A stretch of 64,000 nucleotides of DNA from positions 62,001 through 126,000 of the forward strand of contig CAWBHA010000001.1 of NCBI GenBank assembly GCA_963788585.1, written 5' to 3'. Made by a program: the position numbers and the translations under genes. A model generated the notes under the pieces. The model did not search any database, had not been told where the DNA came from, and saw nothing but the letters and a program-made list of their open reading frames with translations. Positions 54,873 to 63,747 of this stretch are shown here, piece by piece. Position 1 is the stretch's first letter. Each line of letters begins with the position of its first letter. The DNA is from Bog-473 sp963788585. GTDB lineage: Bacteria > Actinomycetota > Acidimicrobiia > Acidimicrobiales > RAAP-2.

Positions 54873-55544
54873 ATGCCGATCGTAGTGAGCACCAAGGATT
54901 GCACTGCGCTCAGCGACGCTGAGCTCGTCGAAATGGCAGATCTCTGTGCGGACCGGCCACCTGGGTACGACATCGGTTATCTGTCCAAGGAGCGCGAGGG
55001 CTGGGTGCTCATCACCCAGGCGCGCGAGGGCAGAAAGCTCCGGGGCTACTCGTTCTGCACGCTCGAGCGCATCGGCGGTACGCCGTCGCTCCTCGTGGGC
55101 CTGGCGCTGGTCGACCGGACCTCGCGGGCCGAGGCGGCACTCAAGGGCATCATGACGGACCAGTACCGCCGGGCCCTGCTCGCCTTTCCGGACGAGGACG
55201 TGCTCCTCGGCACCCGGCTGCTCGGCCCCGAGGGATTCCGGGCCTTCAGCGGGCTCCAGGACGTGGTGCCCTTCCCGGACCACAAGTCCTCGGGCGAGGA
55301 GCGGGCCTGGGCCCGTCGCCTGTCCAAGCGATTCGGCTGCGAGAGCCGGCTCGACGACCGCACCTTCGTCTTGAAGGGGGATGGCTCGGTGGCCGGAGGG
55401 CTGGACTTCTTCGCCCCCAAGGTGAAGATCCCCGAGGGGGTCGACACGCACTTCGAGGGCTTCGACGCAGCCAGGGGGGACCGCCTGGTCACCTTCGGCT
55501 GGGCCATGGCGGAGGACCTGGCCGCAGGCAAGCTCGGGCGCTGA
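54873..55544 (+). CDS. Uncharacterised protein
   Basis: A 223-residue soluble protein with no signal peptide. Segments GYLSKEREGWVLITQAREG, LRGYSFCTLERIGGTPSLLVGLALVDR and PFPDHKSSGEERAWARRLSKRFG could belong to a GNAT-like alpha/beta fold, because the order of a beta hairpin, a V/A-rich strand and then a helix is similar, but no acetyl-CoA loop (Q/RxxGxG/A) is seen. It follows dnaE and probably has its own leaderless promoter. I do not recognise the family. Confidence 0.65.
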   Translation: MPIVVSTKDCTALSDAELVEMADLCADRPPGYDIGYLSKEREGWVLITQAREGRKLRGYSFCTLERIGGTPSLLVGLALVDRTSRAEAALKGIMTDQYRRALLAFPDEDVLLGTRLLGPEGFRAFSGLQDVVPFPDHKSSGEERAWARRLSKRFGCESRLDDRTFVLKGDGSVAGGLDFFAPKVKIPEGVDTHFEGFDAARGDRLVTFGWAMAEDLAAGKLGR

Positions 55545-55569
55545 GCCCGGCGGCCCGGCTGCGGCCGGG

Positions 55570-56508
55570 TCAGCGCGCCGGCAACACGGCGGCGCAGACC
55601 TTGTAGCAGTGGCCGTCCCGCGGTGGGCTGACCGTCACGAGGAGGTACTGCGGCTCGAACCCGAGCGCGGTGGAGAGGCTCTTCCCGCTCAGCCGCTCGC
55701 GGCGGGCCGCGTCGAGGGCGCGGGCGGCGCTCCGGTCCTCGACGGGCAGCCACACGTCGTCTCGGTCCCAGCCGAAGCGGACCCAGGTCGAGCCGTCGGC
55801 CTGGCGCCGGATCAGCTGGGGGCGCCGCGTGGGCTCGATCAGCGCCACCGACGGCCGGAAGCCGCGGAACTCCCAATAGGGCGCGGACGGCCCCGGGAAG
55901 CCGAGCAGCGGCCCGTCGGGGGACGCCACCAGTCGCCGCAGGAGCTTGCGCAGGTGCCGCCCGCGCAGCGTGCCGACGTGGCGCGGCAGGTCCGCCACGG
56001 TGGTGGCCTCGGGCTGGGCCAGGTCGTCGCGCTCGGGGTCGTCGGCCAGGGTGACCTCGACGACGTCGAAGGTGGCGATGTCGGGGTCGTGTTCCTCTGG
56101 CCAGGGAACGCGCACGCGCATGACCGTCCGTGTCGCGAGGTCGACGACTGTGGTGTCCTCGCGTGTCGAGGAGAGCACGAGCAGGTGCAGCGTGGAGCCG
56201 CCCGCCGTGGGCACCCGCTCCTTGCGCCGGGCGGAGCGGCGCAGGAGGCGCGCCGGGTCGGTCGTCGAGGCGGTGCGGCGGCCTGGGGTGTCGGAGTCGG
56301 TGTCCGTGACTCCTTCGGTGTCTCCGTCGGTGTCGGGGTCGCGCGCAGGGGTCCCGGCCACGTCGGACCGGTCGTCGCCGCTCGCCGGGTCGCCGTCGCT
56401 CGATTCAGCGTCGTACACGAGCGGCCCCGAGGGCGGGGCGTCGTCTCGGGCCGCGATGCGGTCGACCTCGAGCTCGTCGGTGGGGGGTCCCGTGTCGTAC
56501 CCGCTCAT
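55570..56508 (-). CDS. Uncharacterised protein coupled to the DUF255 gene
   Basis: A 312-residue protein. The first 90 residues are acidic and low in complexity (Asp/Thr/Ser/Gly). The rest is ordered: LHLLVLSSTREDTTVVDLATRTVMRVRVPW, then HVGTLRGRHLRKLLRRLV, then SAPYWEFRGFRPSVALIEP, then a final FEPQYLLVTVSPPRDGHCYKVCAAVLP. No membrane helix or known domain is recognised. The ATG overlaps the stop of the thioredoxin-fold gene by 4 bases (ATGA), so the two are co-translated and may act together. Confidence 0.65.
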   Translation of the reverse strand: MSGYDTGPPTDELEVDRIAARDDAPPSGPLVYDAESSDGDPASGDDRSDVAGTPARDPDTDGDTEGVTDTDSDTPGRRTASTTDPARLLRRSARRKERVPTAGGSTLHLLVLSSTREDTTVVDLATRTVMRVRVPWPEEHDPDIATFDVVEVTLADDPERDDLAQPEATTVADLPRHVGTLRGRHLRKLLRRLVASPDGPLLGFPGPSAPYWEFRGFRPSVALIEPTRRPQLIRRQADGSTWVRFGWDRDDVWLPVEDRSAARALDAARRERLSGKSLSTALGFEPQYLLVTVSPPRDGHCYKVCAAVLPAR

Positions 56509-58556
56509 CCGAGGAGGGCCTCCAGCTGGCCGGCGAGGGTCTCGGCGTCCGCCGCCGGTGCGCGGCAGGCCCGGGCCCGGCAGACGTACGCGAGCCCGGG
56601 TTCCACGGGCCGCCCCTCGAAGAGGGGGCCGTCGTCGGGCTCGCCCCACGCCACGACGGCGGTGGGCAGCCAATGGCGGCGGACCTCGGCGAGCAGGTCC
56701 GGGCGCGTCCCGGTCACCACGACCTCGCTCCGACCGCGCCAGACGGAAAGCGCGGCGACGAGATCGGGGAGCGCGCCGGGATGCCGCTCGAGCAACGGCC
56801 GGGCCAGCGTGACGGTGCGCTCGACCGCGTCGTCGAGCCCGGGATCGTCGGCCAGCGCCTGGACCCGCAGGAGTGCGGCGACGGCGATGGAGTTCGAGGC
56901 CGGGAGCGCGCCGTCGAGGAACTCCATGGGACGGACCACGAGCGCCTCGGCGTCGCTGCCGGTCGTGTAGAAGCCGCCGGACTCGGCATCGGCGAACAGG
57001 GCGACGAGCTGGTCGGCGACCCGGCGGGCCCGCGCCCGCCACACGGCGCGGCCCGACCACTCCGAGATCCGGACACACGCCTCGGCCAGCCAGGCGTGGT
57101 CGGCGGCGACGGCCAGGTGGCGGGCCCGTCCGCCCTGCCAGCTGCGCATCAGCCTGCCGTCGACGTAGGCCGACGACCAGAGGAACTCGCCGATCTCCTC
57201 GGCGCGGCGTCCATAGTCCTCCCGGCCGGTGGCCGCGGCCGCTTCGGCCAGGGTGGCGGCGGCCATGGCGTTCCATTCGGTCAGCACCTTCTCGTCCCGG
57301 GCGGGCTGGACGCGCTGCGTCCGCGCCGCGGCCAGCAGCGCCCGGGCCTCTTCGATCTCCGGCGGGCGGGCCAGCGGCGCCCCGACCGGGCGGACCGGGA
57401 TGGAGCGACCCTCCCAGTTGCCCGCCGCGGTGACGCCGTACCACTCCGCCGCCGGTGCGACCAGCTCCGCGGGCAGGATCCGGCGCAGCTCGTCGAGCGT
57501 GAAGGTGGCGTGGCCGCCTTCGACGCCGCCGGCGTCGGCATCGAACGAGGAGTACAGCGCGCCCTCGGGGGTCGACAGGTCGCGCAGCACGAAGTCCAGG
57601 GTCTCGGTGGCGACGCCCAGGTAGTCCTGGCGTCCTCCGTCCTGCCACGCGTGCAGGTAGGCGCGCGCCAGCAGGGCCTGGTCGGTGAGCATCTTCTCGA
57701 AGTGCGGGACGAGCCAGTGCGCATCGGTGGCGTAACGGCAGAACCCCCCCACGAGGTGGTCGTAGATGCCTCCGGCCGCCATGGCGTCGAGCGTGCGTAC
57801 CGCCATGCGACGGGCCTGCAGCGCGTGGACCCCTCCCTCGCGGGCGTGGCGCAGGCAGAGCTCGACGAGGGTCGGCCGGGGAAATTTCGGAGCGGGACCG
57901 AAGCCCCCCCACTCGGGGTCGAAGCCGGCGACAAGGCCTTCGACCACCCGCCGCGTCAGCGCGGGCACGTCGAGTCCCGGGTCCGCGGCCGCACCCAACG
58001 GGTCGGATCGGGTGGCGCCGGCCGGGCCGTCGTCCTCCGCCACCGACTCGGCCAGCCGCAGTTCCTGCCGGACGGCACCTACGAGCGCATCGGCCTGTGC
58101 GAGGACGTTGGGGCGGTCATTGCCCCAGGCCTCGCCGAGGGCCTCGACGACGCGGCGGAAGGACGGCATGCCGTGCCGCTCGACGGGGGGGAAGTAGGTG
58201 CCCGCGTAGAACGGTCGCCCGTCGGGCGTGCAGAACACGGACATGGGCCAGCCCCCCGACCCGGTGAGCGCCTGCGTGGCCGCCATGTAGAGCGCGTCGA
58301 TGTCGGGCCGCTCCTCGCGGTCCACCTTGACCGAGACGAACCATTTGGCCAGGTCGGCCGCGGTCGCCGGGTCCTCGAAGCTCTCGTGCGCCATGACGTG
58401 GCACCAGTGGCACGAGGCGTATCCGATGGACAGGAAGATCGGCTTGTCCTGCTCCTGCGCGCGCTGCAGCGCCTCGTCGCCCCACGGGAACCACTCCACG
58501 GGATTGTCGGCGTGCTGGCGCAGATAGGGGCTGGTCTCGTCGGCCAGGTGGTTCAC
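56505..58556 (-). CDS. DUF255 thioredoxin-fold / YyaL-like protein
   Basis: A 683-residue protein. The N-terminal thioredoxin-like domain (DUF255) has NHLADETSPYLRQHADNPVEWFPWG, CHWCHVMAHESF in place of CxxC, and GWPMSVFCTPDG. The rest is an alpha/alpha toroid related to N-acylglucosamine 2-epimerases, with FDADAGGVEGGHATFT, a family signature (YSSFDADxxG). Homologues include YyaL and human SPATA20; the function is unknown. The GTG at 58556 is chosen because no ribosome binding site exists anywhere near and TAGCAT ends 7 nt upstream. Confidence 0.88.
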   Translation of the reverse strand: MNHLADETSPYLRQHADNPVEWFPWGDEALQRAQEQDKPIFLSIGYASCHWCHVMAHESFEDPATAADLAKWFVSVKVDREERPDIDALYMAATQALTGSGGWPMSVFCTPDGRPFYAGTYFPPVERHGMPSFRRVVEALGEAWGNDRPNVLAQADALVGAVRQELRLAESVAEDDGPAGATRSDPLGAAADPGLDVPALTRRVVEGLVAGFDPEWGGFGPAPKFPRPTLVELCLRHAREGGVHALQARRMAVRTLDAMAAGGIYDHLVGGFCRYATDAHWLVPHFEKMLTDQALLARAYLHAWQDGGRQDYLGVATETLDFVLRDLSTPEGALYSSFDADAGGVEGGHATFTLDELRRILPAELVAPAAEWYGVTAAGNWEGRSIPVRPVGAPLARPPEIEEARALLAAARTQRVQPARDEKVLTEWNAMAAATLAEAAAATGREDYGRRAEEIGEFLWSSAYVDGRLMRSWQGGRARHLAVAADHAWLAEACVRISEWSGRAVWRARARRVADQLVALFADAESGGFYTTGSDAEALVVRPMEFLDGALPASNSIAVAALLRVQALADDPGLDDAVERTVTLARPLLERHPGALPDLVAALSVWRGRSEVVVTGTRPDLLAEVRRHWLPTAVVAWGEPDDGPLFEGRPVEPGLAYVCRARACRAPAADAETLAGQLEALLG

Positions 58557-58563
58557 GTGAGGG

Positions 58564-58569
58564 ATGCTA
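58564..58569 (-). promoter_or_regulatory. Candidate leaderless -10 box of the DUF255 gene
   Basis: On the minus strand TAGCAT ends 7 nt before the GTG at 58556. It supports that start. Confidence 0.4.
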
Positions 58570-58622
58570 GGGCGCCGTCGCCGGTTCGCCCCACACCGTC
58601 GCGCCCGTGCAAGGCTCGTGCA

Positions 58623-59393
58623 ATGGAGCTCGAGCTGCGGGGAAGAACGGCGCTGATCACGGGTGGGAGCCGCGGCATCGGCCTCGGCATCGCCACGCGC
58701 TTCGTCGAAGCGGGGGCCAATGTCATGATCAGCTCCCGGTCGCCCGAGGGACTGGCCGAGGCAGCGGCGAGCCTGGTCGCGGCGGGGGCACCAGAGGAGC
58801 GGGTGGCCTGGCGGGCCGCGCACGTGGGGAGGCCCGAGGACGCCGAGTCGTGCGTCGCCGAGACCGTGGCGCACTTCGGGAGCTTGGACATCCTCGTCAA
58901 CAACGCCGGGACGAACCCGTATTTCGGCCCGATGATCGACATCGACGTGTCCCGGGCCCAGAAGACATTCGAGGTGAACCAGTTGTCGGTGCTGGTCTGG
59001 ACCGCGGCTGCGGTCAGAGCGGGCCTGCGCGGTTCGGTCATCAACATGGCATCGATCGGCGGACTCGGGGTGGAGCCGGGTATCGGGTGGTACAACGTGA
59101 CCAAGGCGGCGGTTCTCTCCACATCACGGCAGTTGGCCTTTGAGCTTGCTCCCGACATCCGGGTCAATGCTCTGGCACCCGGCTTGGTGAAGACGAAACT
59201 TGCGGCGGCACTTTGGGAGGGGAAAGGGGAGAGCCGGATCGCCGAGCAAATCCCGCTGCGCCGCCTGGGGGTACCTGACGACATCGCGACCGCCGCTCTC
59301 TTTCTGGCGTCCGACGCCTCCTCGTGGATCACAGGGCAGATGCTTGTGGTCGATGGTGGAACAACGATCATTCCTTCGGGCGGAGTTGGTTGA
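58623..59393 (+). CDS. Short-chain dehydrogenase/reductase
   Basis: A 256-residue classical SDR: TALITGGSRGIGLGIATRF (cofactor loop), VNNAG (NAG motif), the catalytic triad Ser in INMASIGGLG and Tyr/Lys in GWYNVTKAA, and the C-terminal SWITGQMLVVDGG. It resembles FabG-like 3-oxoacyl reductases and related dehydrogenases. The Arg-rich motif after the first strand (SSRSPEGL) favours NADPH. The substrate is unknown. It is divergent from the DUF255 gene. The ATG lacks a clear ribosome binding site. Confidence 0.88.
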   Translation: MELELRGRTALITGGSRGIGLGIATRFVEAGANVMISSRSPEGLAEAAASLVAAGAPEERVAWRAAHVGRPEDAESCVAETVAHFGSLDILVNNAGTNPYFGPMIDIDVSRAQKTFEVNQLSVLVWTAAAVRAGLRGSVINMASIGGLGVEPGIGWYNVTKAAVLSTSRQLAFELAPDIRVNALAPGLVKTKLAAALWEGKGESRIAEQIPLRRLGVPDDIATAALFLASDASSWITGQMLVVDGGTTIIPSGGVG

Positions 59394-59483
59394 GGACCCG
59401 GCGACGCCTGGATGTGTGCAAAAGCGCGCGCATCGCGAACCAGCCCAGTCCGGCACTTATGGGCTAGTCGAAATGATGCGAAT

Positions 59484-60428
59484 TCATGCTGATTCGATGG
59501 AGGGGAACTGCCATGATCCGTCGATGACCTCGGGGTGTGGCCGGTACAGCCGCACCAGATAGTTCCAGCCCTCCACGATGGGCAAGCAGTTGGTCCGGTC
59601 GTCGTCGCAACCTCCGAAGTGGACGATGACCGAGCCGTCTCTCTCCCGTTGTGCGGTAATGCTGTTCAGCGTGTTGGCGTTCCGATCGTTCGGCTCAAAA
59701 TAGCCGTCGGCGTTGTATACCGAGATTGACCAGAAGGCGTCAACTGGAACGTCCTGGGGAACGATGAGTTTGTACTCGGCCACGGGGAGACCGGGCTCGA
59801 CGTTGACATAGAACGCTTCGTACTCGGGCAACCCACCCCATCCAGAGGCGCTACCGATCAGATGGCGGACGGGGTCGACTGCATCCGCCCTGCCGAAGGA
59901 GTGGCTGTAGCCGTCGAGCCCCCTCGCCAGTGCCAACAAGGCCTCACGGCTGTCGTTGAAGCTGGCCTCCTCATACTCGGGCATCACAAAGGGCCTGTTG
60001 GACGGGGTCGTCACCCCCAACTCGTCTTGGAGCGCGTTTACTGCCTTCACGTCCTCGGGGTCAGCAGGATCGACAAGGATGCGCGCAGCGATGAGCGCAT
60101 AGGGAGCACCGACCTGCTCGGCGGAAAGCGTGTGCACACCGGGATCGTGGAGGACCTGGTTGATGTAGTGATCCTGGTTGACCACCATCACCGATAGGTA
60201 GCGATCTCCCGAGTCGGGAATCGTGATGACGACTCCTTCGCTGGTGTCGACAATGGCCGCGCTGTAAAGAGTGTCCCGGTTCATGCGGATCACCGTCTGG
60301 TGGTCGAGCGGCACCGGCTCTCGGAAGTGCAGCCAATGGCTGTCGTCAGCACCAGCGAGGAGGTTCGCGAACATCCGGTCTGTTTCAGCCCGAACGAAGT
60401 TGTCCACGTTGACCGGAACGGTGCTCAT
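59484..60428 (-). CDS. DUF1254/DUF1214 domain protein
   Basis: A 314-residue soluble protein. The N-terminal half has RMNRDTLYSAAIVDTSEGVVITIPDSGDRYLSVMVVNQDHY, the DUF1254 pattern. The C-terminal half has PVDAFWSISVYNADGYFEPND and GWNYLVRLYRPHPEVIDGSW, the DUF1214 pattern. Function unknown; no signal peptide. The ATG at 60428 has GAGGT 5 nt upstream. Base composition drops here relative to the core region. Confidence 0.82.
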   Translation of the reverse strand: MSTVPVNVDNFVRAETDRMFANLLAGADDSHWLHFREPVPLDHQTVIRMNRDTLYSAAIVDTSEGVVITIPDSGDRYLSVMVVNQDHYINQVLHDPGVHTLSAEQVGAPYALIAARILVDPADPEDVKAVNALQDELGVTTPSNRPFVMPEYEEASFNDSREALLALARGLDGYSHSFGRADAVDPVRHLIGSASGWGGLPEYEAFYVNVEPGLPVAEYKLIVPQDVPVDAFWSISVYNADGYFEPNDRNANTLNSITAQRERDGSVIVHFGGCDDDRTNCLPIVEGWNYLVRLYRPHPEVIDGSWQFPSIESA

Positions 60429-60542
60429 CAGTGACCTCGAATCTGGACTGCAGTGCCGCTCAGATGCGGCCGCGAGCGTGCCACTCTGCCATGGATGTCC
60501 GAGTGCTGTACGCCGGGTGGGGGTCGTATTACTCCGAGCCCG

Positions 60543-61376
60543 CTACGCCTTACGGGCGGTCACGAGCCAGTAGGCGCCGCCCAGCACGACACCCTCGGAG
60601 GTGACGTACGGTCGCAGCGCTTCAAGGGCGGCCTCGGTCCCGGCCTGCACCGCCTCGGGGTCCTTGCCCTCGACGAGCCGGCGCCCCATCTCGTCGGAGA
60701 GCATGAAGGCGACGACGTCCTCGGGATCGCGGCCCATGCGCATCCCGTCCTTGCGCTCCTCAACGGTGACTTCCGACCACCCGGCGGACTCAAGCAGGCC
60801 CTTGGTCCGCTGTGCGTCCGCCAGGGCGAAGGGTCCGGGGGCGCCAGGTTCGGGCAGCTCGGGGATTCCGACGTAGGCCACCATTGCCATCGAAGGCACC
60901 GCGATCCACTCGTTGGCGAACATCTCCTGCCAGCACACGAAGGCCAGGCGGCCGCCTGGGCGAGCTGCCTTAGCCAGGTTGGCGAAAGCGGCCTCTGGGT
61001 CGCCGAAGAACATCACGCCGAAGCGGCTGAGGACCACGTCGAAGGGTTCGTCGAAAGAGGCGGTCTGGGCGTCGCCCTGGACGAAAGAGACATCGAGTCC
61101 CTGTTCCTCGGCTCGCCGCCGGGCCACAACCAGCATTGGTGTCGAGAGGTCGAGGCCGGTCACCCGCCCATGGCGCCCTACGCCGCGGGCGCAGTCGAGG
61201 CTGATGGCACCGTTGCCGCACCCGACGTCCAGGACCCGCTCGCCCGACTTGAGGGCGGCGGCCGTTAGCAGTCGACGGCCGAAGGGAGCGAGAAGGGAGT
61301 CGAAGCGCTCGGCCTCTTTCACCCAGACAGCGGCGGGGCGCCCGTTCCAGTATTCGGCCATGTCGGTGTTCGCCAT
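60543..61376 (-). CDS. Class I SAM-dependent methyltransferase
   Basis: A 277-residue methyltransferase-fold protein: VLDVGCGNGAISLDCARG (SAM loop), VTGLDLSTPMLVVARRRA, VQGDAQTASF and FDVVLSRFGVMFFGDPEAAFANLAKAARPGGRL. It resembles UbiE-like small-molecule methyltransferases; the substrate is unknown. Two ATG starts, 61376 and 61361, are possible, neither with a strong ribosome binding site. It is divergent from the IS110 element. Confidence 0.85.
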   Translation of the reverse strand: MANTDMAEYWNGRPAAVWVKEAERFDSLLAPFGRRLLTAAALKSGERVLDVGCGNGAISLDCARGVGRHGRVTGLDLSTPMLVVARRRAEEQGLDVSFVQGDAQTASFDEPFDVVLSRFGVMFFGDPEAAFANLAKAARPGGRLAFVCWQEMFANEWIAVPSMAMVAYVGIPELPEPGAPGPFALADAQRTKGLLESAGWSEVTVEERKDGMRMGRDPEDVVAFMLSDEMGRRLVEGKDPEAVQAGTEAALEALRPYVTSEGVVLGGAYWLVTARKA

Positions 61377-61399
61377 GGCCCCAGTTCTAGTGGTGGAGG

Positions 61400-62700
61400 T
61401 GCGGCAAGTGTCACGGTGTGGCCATCCGATACGTGCCGATACCGAGCAGGGCGCAGGGTGTCCCCGAATCAGTATGGAACGGCCGGCTCCTCCGGCTTCC
61501 GCATTTACGTGGATCATTCACCTGTCGGTGAACGGAGCCGACATACGGAGGAAGGAGCCAGCCGTGTCCAGTATTGCCCACCGAGGTTTCGTCCACCTGG
61601 GGATGGACGTGTCGAAGGACTCGATCGCCGTGGCGGTGCTGTCTCCCGATCGTGACGTCGCCGAGGTCGACAAGATCTTCCACGACACCGACTCGGTCAG
61701 ACGCCTGGTCAAGCGGCTGGGCAGGCCCAAGGAGATCTGGGCCTGCTAGGAAGCGGGCCCGACCGGTTATGACCTCGAACGCCTGCTCACTTCGATGGGC
61801 GTGCGCTGCGATGTGGTGGCCCCCTCCTTGATCCCGAAAGGCTCGGGCGATCGAGTCAAGACCGACCGCAGGGACGCCAGACGACTGGCGGGATTGCACC
61901 GGGCCGGTGAGCTCACTTTGATCGCCATCCCGACGCCCGCCGAAGAGGGAGTGCGCGACCTGTGTCGCACCCGCGGTGACATGGTCCAAGATCTCACCCG
62001 GGCCCGCAACCGGCTGAGCGGATTTCTCCTTCGTCACAGTGTCGTGTGGCGAGGAGGGTCACCGTGGACCGAACGCCATCGACGCTGGCTCGCCACGTTG
62101 ACCTTCGACGACCCGGCCATCGCAACGACCTACGCCCATTACCTGGCCACGGTGAAACTGCGAGACACCGCGCTCGAGTCCGTCGAGGCCGATCTCGTCC
62201 CGTGGTGCACGAGAGATCCCTTCGGTGACCAAGTGCCACGCCTGGCCGCCTATCGGGGCGTGACCAGAATCGGTGGACTGTGTCTGGCCGCCGAGGTGTT
62301 CGATTGGCGTCGCTTTCCCAAGGCTCGACCCTTCATGAGCTTCACCGGGCTGGTGCCCGGGGAGAACTCGACGGGTCTCACCCAGCGTCGGGGTTCGATC
62401 ACCCGGGCCGGCAATGCCCACCTGCGGGGCCAGCTCTGCGAAGCTGCCTGGGCCTATCAGCACAGCCCCAACGTCGGGGTCGGCATCAGAGAGCGCCAAG
62501 TGGGTGTGCCGCCCGAGACCGTGGCCCGCTCGTGGGCCGCGCCGATCCGCCTTTCCCGCCGCTTCGGACAACTCGCTGCCCACAAGAACGTGCGCTCGGT
62601 CGTGGCTGCCGCCATCGCCCGGGAGCTCGCCGGGTTCCTCTGGGCCGAGATGGTGGCCGAGGTCTGACACCGTGATCTTCCCGTCGCTCAACGCGCGATC
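61400..62700 (+). mobile_element. IS110-family insertion sequence (ends approximate)
   Basis: The transposase at 61564-62667 defines the element. IS110 elements have no terminal inverted repeats or target duplication, so the limits cannot be placed by eye. The non-coding upstream flank has a hairpin (TTCACC-TGTC-GGTGAA, 61517-61532) and another GC-rich stem (GGCCGG...CCGGC, about 61476-61498). In the IS110 group this flank encodes a bridge RNA that pairs with target and donor DNA. Confidence 0.6.
61564..62667 (+). pseudogene. IS110-family transposase with in-frame amber stop
   Basis: Rebuilt as one frame of about 367 codons from a GTG at 61564 (ribosome binding site AGGAAGGAG 6 nt upstream) to a TGA. 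The RuvC-like DEDD domain starts LGMDVSKDSIAVAVL (first Asp). Then WAC is followed by a TAG at 61747-61749 where relatives have tyrosine (CYEAGPTGYDL), so a single C-to-G or T-to-G change makes a stop one codon before the catalytic Glu. The later KTDRRDARRLA holds the remaining aspartates, and the Transposase_20 region is FMSFTGLVPGENSTG and RRGSITRAGNAHLRGQL, with the serine. All other residues look intact, so inactivation is recent or the change is an error. Confidence 0.88.
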
Positions 62701-63210
62701 GGCGCCGCGTCTGTGCGAGCCCTCCACGACGCGCCGGAGCACCGCCGCAGCAGATCCGATCCTCGCCGGCGTTGCGCCCACCATCGCTCGATGTGACGAT
62801 GTCAAGGGCGCTCCGATTCTGACGCAACCACCTGCGAATGGCTTTTCTGCGATTACGACTCGCGTACATCAACGTGGCGGTTCTCCGATCCACTGCGCTC
62901 CGGCGCGTCGTCGATGGCTCGCTCGACCACCGCCACTCGCGGCACGGGGACACGAGTAGCAGCCTCCACCCCGGTGTCAACACCGTTCGTCCTCACCCTT
63001 CGGGCTCCGGGCGCTCCGTATTGACACCGGGGCCCCACCGACTGCTCAAGAACGATCAGGCGCCGCACCTCTGGTGCGACGCGTCCAAAAGGCAGTGATA
63101 AGGACCTTCGCGTGGGAGGTTGACAGGCCGTTCCACATCAACGCCGGGTTGGGGTGCCACCCTCCGTCACAACGGTGGCAGGGCGCTGACCCCTCAGCCA
63201 TGATCTGAAG
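62668..63210. other. Intergenic region after the IS110 element
   Basis: A stretch of 543 bases without a convincing gene. It carries the inverted repeat at 62969-63032. Frames crossing it have unusual composition (Arg/Ser/His-rich) and no starts with a ribosome binding site. It may include the right end of the IS element or remnants of an earlier insertion. Confidence 0.45.
62969..63032. repeat. 12-bp inverted repeat with 40-base spacer
   Basis: CCCCGGTGTCAA (62969-62980) and TTGACACCGGGG (63021-63032) are perfect inverse copies. They may form a terminator-like hairpin, a regulator site pair, or part of the IS end. The arms do not extend further. Confidence 0.6.
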
Positions 63211-63747
63211 ATGGACCCGGCCGAAAGAGAACACTGGACCAGGGCAGCGGTAAGCAAGCCGTTCGAAGTGTCACGCAGAATCGAAGCACCGGCAGCCCTC
63301 ATCTTCAAGATCCTGGCGAATCCGCAACGTCACGTGGATCTCGATGGGTCCGGCATGCTCCGGGGAGCCGTCCTCGACCGTCCCATCTCCGAGGTGGGCG
63401 ACACCTTCACCATGAAGATGCATCGGCTCGGAGACGACTACCTCATGGTCAACTATGTGGTGGAGTTCGAGCCAGATCGCCGCATTTTTTGGGAACCGGC
63501 TCCCGGAGACCCATCGCGGGCTGAGGGTAATGATCCATCCAAGGTCGGCATTCCTGCGGGCTACCGCTGGGGCTACATCCTCACTCCGGACGGTGACCAC
63601 GCCACCGTCGTCACCGAGGTCTTTGACTCCGGCCCCTTGCCCGAGGACCTTCTACGTGATGGCGGGGCGTGGATCAACGGGACCAATCCGGTGCTTGAGT
63701 CCATGGCGGCCAGCCTGGAGAGACTCGAGAACATCAGTACCGAGTAG
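63211..63747 (+). CDS. SRPBCC-family protein
   Basis: A 178-residue helix-grip protein: SRRIEAPAALIFKILANPQRHVDLDGSGML (N-terminal strand and helix), VVEFEPDRRIFWEP, GYRWGYILTPDGDHATVVTEVFD and a C-terminal helix NPVLESMAASLERLENI. Members bind hydrophobic ligands or act as START-like cyclases and polyketide enzymes; no ligand can be named. A short N-terminal extension (about 19 residues) is probably real but not essential to the fold. Confidence 0.82.
   Translation: MDPAEREHWTRAAVSKPFEVSRRIEAPAALIFKILANPQRHVDLDGSGMLRGAVLDRPISEVGDTFTMKMHRLGDDYLMVNYVVEFEPDRRIFWEPAPGDPSRAEGNDPSKVGIPAGYRWGYILTPDGDHATVVTEVFDSGPLPEDLLRDGGAWINGTNPVLESMAASLERLENISTE

Noticed and set aside
56673..58620. Long plus-strand frame opposite the DUF255 gene that runs into the SDR
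   Set aside because: Antisense shadow. The SDR begins at the ATG at 58623 with its normal N-terminus.
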